This document shows, piece by piece, positions 59,609 through 64,000 of a stretch of 64,000 nucleotides of DNA. The notes under the pieces are model-generated. The model searched no databases. It was not told where the DNA came from and worked only from the letters and a program-made list of their open reading frames with translations. Numbering within the stretch: the stretch's first letter is position 1; the number at the start of each line of letters is the position of its first letter. Source of the stretch: Diplosphaera chodatii (lineage: Eukaryota; Chlorophyta; Trebouxiophyceae; Prasiolales; Stichococcaceae); contig JAALGY010000052.1 in the NCBI GenBank assembly GCA_032358165.1, forward strand, positions 2,418,001 to 2,482,000, written 5' to 3'. A program made the translations under genes and the position numbers.

Positions 59609-59700
59609 GGCGGCGGCGGCGATGGCGGCGGCGGCGGAGAGGGCGGCGGCGGCGATGGCGGCGGCGGAGAGGGCGGCGGCGGTGGAGGCACTGTACGGAG
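59609..59700 (+). repeat. Imperfect GCG/GGC-GAG-GAT triplet repeat tract
   Basis: Alternating blocks of GCGGCGGC with GAGAGG and GATGG recur about five times. In one plus frame this reads as repeated ERAAAAM units, in another as Gly runs, and on the minus strand as Pro/Ser runs. The pattern is a property of the DNA repeat and is open in several frames, so it does not by itself show coding. Confidence 0.75.
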
Positions 59701-60566
59701 GCAAGGGAGAGGCTGTGATGAAAGGTGTTTCAGTGACAGAAGGCACAAGACAGCGCACTGTAAACAAGGAGGCAGCAACTCGGCCTGTCTGCTCAGCGGC
59801 AAACGGTACGATGAAGGGGGACCCACCGCAGCGGCCGCCGACACACTTCGACGGAGCAGTGCACGGATCCAGCGGGCAGTTGCGGTTGGGGGCGCAGCAC
59901 TTGGCACCGACTGCAAGCGCTGCTGGGCAGCCTGCAACAGGCAGCACAGTCATCCAGATCTTATGTTGCTGAAGATACTTCACATCTTCGATGCGTGCTG
60001 TGCCAGCCGGCGCAAGCTGCCAACAATGCGGATGAATTCAGCAACATTCTCATGGCTTCTGAGCGCAAGGCAGGTCCAGTGGGCAGCACAGGTGTGATCG
60101 CGCAAGTGTATCGCGGATGATGGCGTGTTGTCATGGGCAGCCAAGCATGCAGTAGCAGGCAGGTGAAACGACTCACGGCACTTGGCGTTCACGCAGGCTG
60201 CTGGTGCAGCGCAGCTGCTGCTGCAACCGCTGCAGCCTTGGTTGGCGGGGATGACACAGCGCGGACAATCTGCGAGCGACACCAGAGCATCCTCGTCAGT
60301 CTGGCTCTCACTATATGTTTGAGAACACACACGGCTCTGTGTGCACCCCATCTTGCATGGACCGTTGTATGCTCAAGGTCGCACCGCAGGTGTTGCCGGG
60401 GGTGCAAATGAGGGGAGCTGCGCATGCGTCTGCAGGGCAGGATTTGCTGCGATAGGCACATTTTTTGTGCTTCGTCAGCCCCTTTGCGCATGCCTGCGGC
60501 TTTGACTTCTTCGAGTCTGCAGAGCCCTGCGCGCACGACTGGTCCGTGTCAGCCTGAGTCCGGGGA

Positions 60567-61184
60567 TCATGTGCCCCATGCGTCCAACAGTGCCTTCAGT
60601 GCAGGCAGGAGCTGCATGTGCCTCCGGCGCAATGCTGCGCAGTAGTGACCCGCAGGTGTGCGCCCAGGTAGGCATGGCGGGCAGGGCACACAACAACTGA
60701 TGATGCAGCTGGGCGGTGGAGTATTATTGCCAGCAGCAGGCAGGCCGCCGAAGCTGCCCCAACAGCGCAGGGGAGTGACACGCGCCTGCAGGGCGCGCCG
60801 CCCGCTTGCATACCGCTGCCGGACGACCACGTCAGGCGTAGGGGTTGAGGCCTCGAGCTCGCCCTTCACCTGCACAGATCGCGCAGGCTTCAAAGATCAG
60901 CTCTATCTACTGCAAGTCACAGCTGTGGTGACGAAGTTGCGCTGCCCGCTGTGGGTTGCCCGGCATGACCGGTCACTCGGTGTGAAAAGCAACTGGGGCG
61001 GGCTGCAAGCTGCAACCGGCACGTGCATGTGCACTGACACCACGCCAACGGCGGACTGGCAAACGACGTTGGAGGGAGTGGGATGACGGCGCACTTTTGT
61101 CAAGCTGGCGCCAGCCACACCGCTGCACAGTGCCACCGCTGCAAGCAGCGCCACAGGCAGACACACCATCCTTACTGGTTCCAT
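60567..61184 (-). CDS. Possible small secreted protein (~130 residues)
   Basis: Two exons, 61184-61095 and 60869-60567, join in frame. The first 25 residues form a good signal peptide: short charged start, hydrophobic core CLPVALLAAVALCSGVAG, small residues at the likely cleavage site (Ala-Gly-Ala then Ser). The mature part begins with an acidic/Thr-Pro stretch (GELEASTPTPDVVVRQRY), then Cys-rich sequence and an amphipathic C-terminal helix (LLPALKALLDAW). A further intron from a GC donor at 60786/60785 is possible. Family unknown. The call rests on the signal peptide and the phase-consistent intron only. Confidence 0.35.
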
Positions 61185-63539
61185 CTGCAGGGACCACAGG
61201 TCACGTGGTCTGGAGCAAGCTTCAGTAGTAGTGTAGACATGCCTTGCCGGGCTGAATGATCCAGGTTAGTTGTTGAGCCTGGAATGGCGTGCAGCACATG
61301 GGACATCGATGATGTACGGTGCTGGCCGGCTGGCAACGCGGCCGGCTTGAATCCACGAGACGGCGACAGCTGGCACCCAGTGCGTCGACGCGTCAATCGT
61401 CCTCTGAGCACATCGCATGCACAGCAGCTAGCCTGCATCGGGTCGTCAATTGGATCAATGCTAAGTTGTGGAGGTGCTCGCGCAAGTTGCTCGCTTGGAC
61501 CGCGCGCGGTACACACCCATCGATCACCATGCCTGACGGGGTCGCACGCCTCATGCGGTGTCCTGAAGCGATGGGAGTGTCGCTCAAACCTCATCAACGC
61601 GACGTGATTCTGGTGGAAACAGCTGCAGCTCAGCATGCGGACGGCGTTGCGAAAGCAGCGGTGCTGGCACAAGCATCAGGCTTGCACTGCAGTCACTCGT
61701 CACATGCAGTCGCGCGGACTTTTGATGACTGTACATCAGCCACGGTTCTGTCTGGGACTTCAGGGTCCTACGCTTTGGTGGCGTTGCGCTCGCTTGCCGG
61801 CGGTCAGTAGAGCGTGGCCCTAGGTGTGATGGATAGCGTAGGGCACATTCCCTAGCTGCTGGCAGGCTGCACCTGCCTATCTGCAGACCGTTTCGCGCGG
61901 GGGGTGGACACCGTCAGACACGCTGCAGCTCTGAGCGCTTGTTCAACCGCTGTCCGCACGCGACACGTACGTGGGCGCTTACTTAGCGGAGGCTACAACT
62001 GCGGACGGGACATTGTTGTCCAGACATACGAATTGCTCACCCCTGATGGAGGAGGGCGCGCCTTGCGCCCTCGCGACGCGCAGAGACCGGCCGCAGGATG
62101 GACGCAACTGTTCTGCGCACCGCGCGCAAAACTACAAAGTGAGGGGCCAGGCGCGCAACTCTTTAGTAACGGCGCGCAGTCGAGTGTCAGTCGAGTGTCA
62201 CGTTAGCTGACGTGTCGCAATTGGCCTTACAAAAGCCCCGCAGGAACGCTCCCGCGTGCTGTCATCGCAGTGATATCAGTGTGATGTGCTTTCGGGGGTC
62301 CAACCCTGCAGTTGATTGTGCAAGAGCTGTGATGGACCGGTGTGAGCACTGTGTCAGCTTGTCTGCAGCTAGCTGCAAGAGCCTGGGCTCCTGCACGCGG
62401 CGCTCGTGGTGCGATGACCTGGCATGCTTGCATGGACACAGGCGAAGCGTCGTCTGCCTATCCTTGCTGGACCCAACAGCTGCGCCACGCGTCGGTGAGT
62501 GCACCACACAGCAAGCCATGCAGCGGTGGGGCACCATGTGACCACTACAATACCAGGCGGCTGTACCTTGTCAAGCGCGATCGGTTCATAGAGCATGTCA
62601 CGATCACCGTGGCCGACGCCTGCCAGCAAGCATCAGCCCACAGAGTTCCTGTCAGCGTATGTGCCGAGCGGGTGGTCGGAATGGGCGTTTGCAGAGGGAC
62701 GCCCTGCGGCAGCGCACCGCCATGCGTGTCCCAGCCTCGCCGCACGCAGCGATGGCGGGGTGGCCCAGAGCTGATTCGGGCAGTCTGTCGATCGCTGTCA
62801 ATGCGGTCTGATGCCCTTGTGGCTTGAAGGGTGCGCTGGGGTGCGCTGCAGTGGCACTGGACATGCACACCGGCGCATCAGCCGCCACCACGGGTATGCT
62901 GGGCATGCCGTGGCGTACCCCACACTTCCAAGAGACAGCTTGAAGAGCCAGTCCGCCCGCCCCCGCCGATGGCAGGTTACCACCTTGCCACTATACATGC
63001 ATCATTCACACCAATCAAGTGTCGAGGGGCCATGCGCCCGCCGTCAAAATGCCGACAGCTTATGACACCGCCAGCAGCACGCCTGCTCGCTTAACATCAC
63101 CAGCTGCATGCACGCCTCGTCTGATGTCACATCTCAGTGGTCGACTGCTGCCTTGTATAGTCAGGTGTGGGCACGTGAGCTGCTAGCTAGATAGGGCACG
63201 CCGGGAGTGTCACTGTGTTTCCTCACATCTCGCCCTGGACCCTGAGTTGTGCTTGCCATTGCAGACAACAGCTCCAGCGTCAGCAGCAATGGGCGCAAGT
63301 GTTCCGCTGCTGGGACACCGCTGCCAAGCTGGTCGCTCTTCAGCCCGTTGCTGGCATTTGCAGCCCTACCTTGGGTTTCATCTGGACCCTACTGGTCAGT
63401 GTGCAGATTTTCCTTGCAAGCATGGTTGGCGTCCAGATTTCCGGGTCACCATGCTGCTGCTGAACAACCAGCGCTGTCTGCAACTTCCTATCTGTTGATG
63501 GCCTCATCCCTCAGCGCCTGCTTGTTATGTGCACTGCGA
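61185..63539. other. Region without supported genes
   Basis: Many short open frames on both strands, none with a motif, signal peptide or phase-linked splice partner that I can defend. A short exact tandem of CAGTCGAGTGT occurs near 62178-62199. Sequence near 63260-63500 has an acceptor followed by a Ser-rich open stretch, but no family was recognised. Confidence 0.35.
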
Positions 63540-63582
63540 AATGATGGGTGTTCATTCATCAGGTCCAGCGCTTTGAACTCAG

Positions 63583-63709
63583 GCCGCCGCCGGACTCGAG
63601 CAATTGCAACGGCGGCTCTTTCAGTTGGGGCGCCGCGCTCATTAGCATCGTGCATGGTCATTGCGGCGGTACTGGCGGCTGGGCGGGCCTCCCTCATTGG
63701 CGCGCCCGG
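63583..63709 (+). pseudogene. Decayed copy of the LRR protein's transmembrane exon
   Basis: Matches LRR exon 56697-56826 almost end to end: both follow TGAACTCAG, begin GCCGCC(A/G)CC(A/G)GAC, share GGGGCGCCGCGCT and end TGGCGCGCCCGG before a GTGAGCA donor. The copy is 127 nt against 130, still open in the same phase. The membrane core is broken, however: the valine-rich run after ALISIV is replaced by HGHCGG, so it could not span a membrane well. No other LRR exon copy was recognised nearby. Either an isolated exon duplicate or the 5' part of a decaying paralogue that continues past the right edge. Confidence 0.75.
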
Positions 63710-64000
63710 GTGAGCACTCCAAATTCCGGATTGTAGAAGCCGACCCACTGCCTGGCGGCTGGTGCTCGCTACCGCTGCAGCCCTGGAACGATTTCAGGAT
63801 GTACCCTGTGGTCGTCCGCAGCAGTGCGCCTGGCTGCGCAGCATGCTGCTCTTTTTCGTGCTGCTGCTGCTACAGCGTGCTGCGCTGCGGCGGAGGGACC
63901 CCAGCAGCGTGCACAGCGGCACTGGGTCGGGCCCTGCCTGGCGAGCGGCGCCCCCTCTCGGGGAATATTGGGCCCCCACGTGCGTGTGACGGCAGCTCAC

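Larger units (their letters stand above)
57468..60566. other. Downstream region of the LRR gene, no convincing gene
   Basis: Begins with the LRR 3' UTR; a TGTAA motif at 57857-57861 is a candidate polyadenylation signal. Further on are an AT-rich palindromic patch (58485-58620) and a GGC/GCG repeat (59609-59700). A plus frame at 59142-59972 is open for 276 codons but has Ala/Met/Glu repeats from the triplet tract and no known motif; the minus strand is open there too. I do not call a gene. Confidence 0.4.

Noticed and set aside
59174..59983. 269-codon minus and 276-codon plus open frames in the same place
   Set aside because: Both strands are open because of a GGC/GCG triplet tract. No family motif and no splice-linked exons, so neither is called.
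1..64000. tRNA, rRNA, CRISPR array, intact transposon
   Set aside because: None seen. No cloverleaf-like or rRNA-like stretch, no regularly spaced direct repeats, and no transposase or reverse-transcriptase motif was recognised. A tRNA covariance scan and repeat-library search would be decisive.

Overview
The window looks like nuclear DNA of a green alga (Chlorophyta, most like a Trebouxiophyte). The reasons are GC-rich sequence, genes cut into many short exons with donors mostly of the form GTGNGN and acceptors of the form NCAG, a plant-type starch-debranching enzyme, Agenet chromatin domains, a plant-style DUF676 lipase and prefoldin. No bacterial operon structure, ribosome binding sites, tRNA, rRNA, CRISPR array or intact transposon was recognised. 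Gene models were built by hand from splice sites plus protein family patterns. For all ten models, including the partial dihydroxyacetone kinase, reading phase is conserved across every proposed intron. That is the main support for the long ones. No RNA evidence was available and first exons are the least certain parts.

Layout from left to right: (1) dihydroxyacetone kinase, minus, running off the left edge; (2) limit dextrinase/pullulanase, plus, 20 exons, divergent from the kinase with 449 bp between start codons; (3) an unrecognised protein of about 377 residues, plus, near 10.7-13.4 kb; (4) a tandem pseudokinase-kinase protein, plus, 14.3-16.9 kb; (5) a very long minus-strand gene, 26.9 down to 17.4 kb, read as a TFIIIC 90 kDa-subunit-like beta-propeller protein with two Agenet domains and a duplicated unknown domain in its middle; (6) a plus-strand gene of 39 exons, 27.6-41.7 kb, coding for about 2,036 residues with C2-like segments and a cysteine-rich membrane-spanning C terminus, family not recognised; (7) a DUF676 serine esterase/lipase, minus, 46.6-42.6 kb; (8) prefoldin subunit 6, plus, 47.5-48.6 kb; (9) a DUF3140 protein, minus, 50.1-49.0 kb; (10) a leucine-rich-repeat single-pass membrane protein, plus, 51.3-57.5 kb; (11) about 6.5 kb with few convincing genes, holding a possible small secreted protein, GC-rich triplet repeats, a palindromic AT-rich patch and a decayed copy of the LRR gene's transmembrane exon.

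Genes mostly alternate in head-to-head and tail-to-tail pairs, so the intergenic stretches at 1.5-2.0, 26.9-27.6, 46.6-47.5 and 50.1-51.3 kb are likely shared bidirectional promoters. The two leftmost genes both act in carbon metabolism: pullulanase trims alpha-1,6 branches of starch, and dihydroxyacetone kinase feeds triose phosphate. The remaining genes cover RNA polymerase III transcription or chromatin, cytoskeletal chaperoning, lipid hydrolysis and cell-surface recognition and have no obvious shared pathway.
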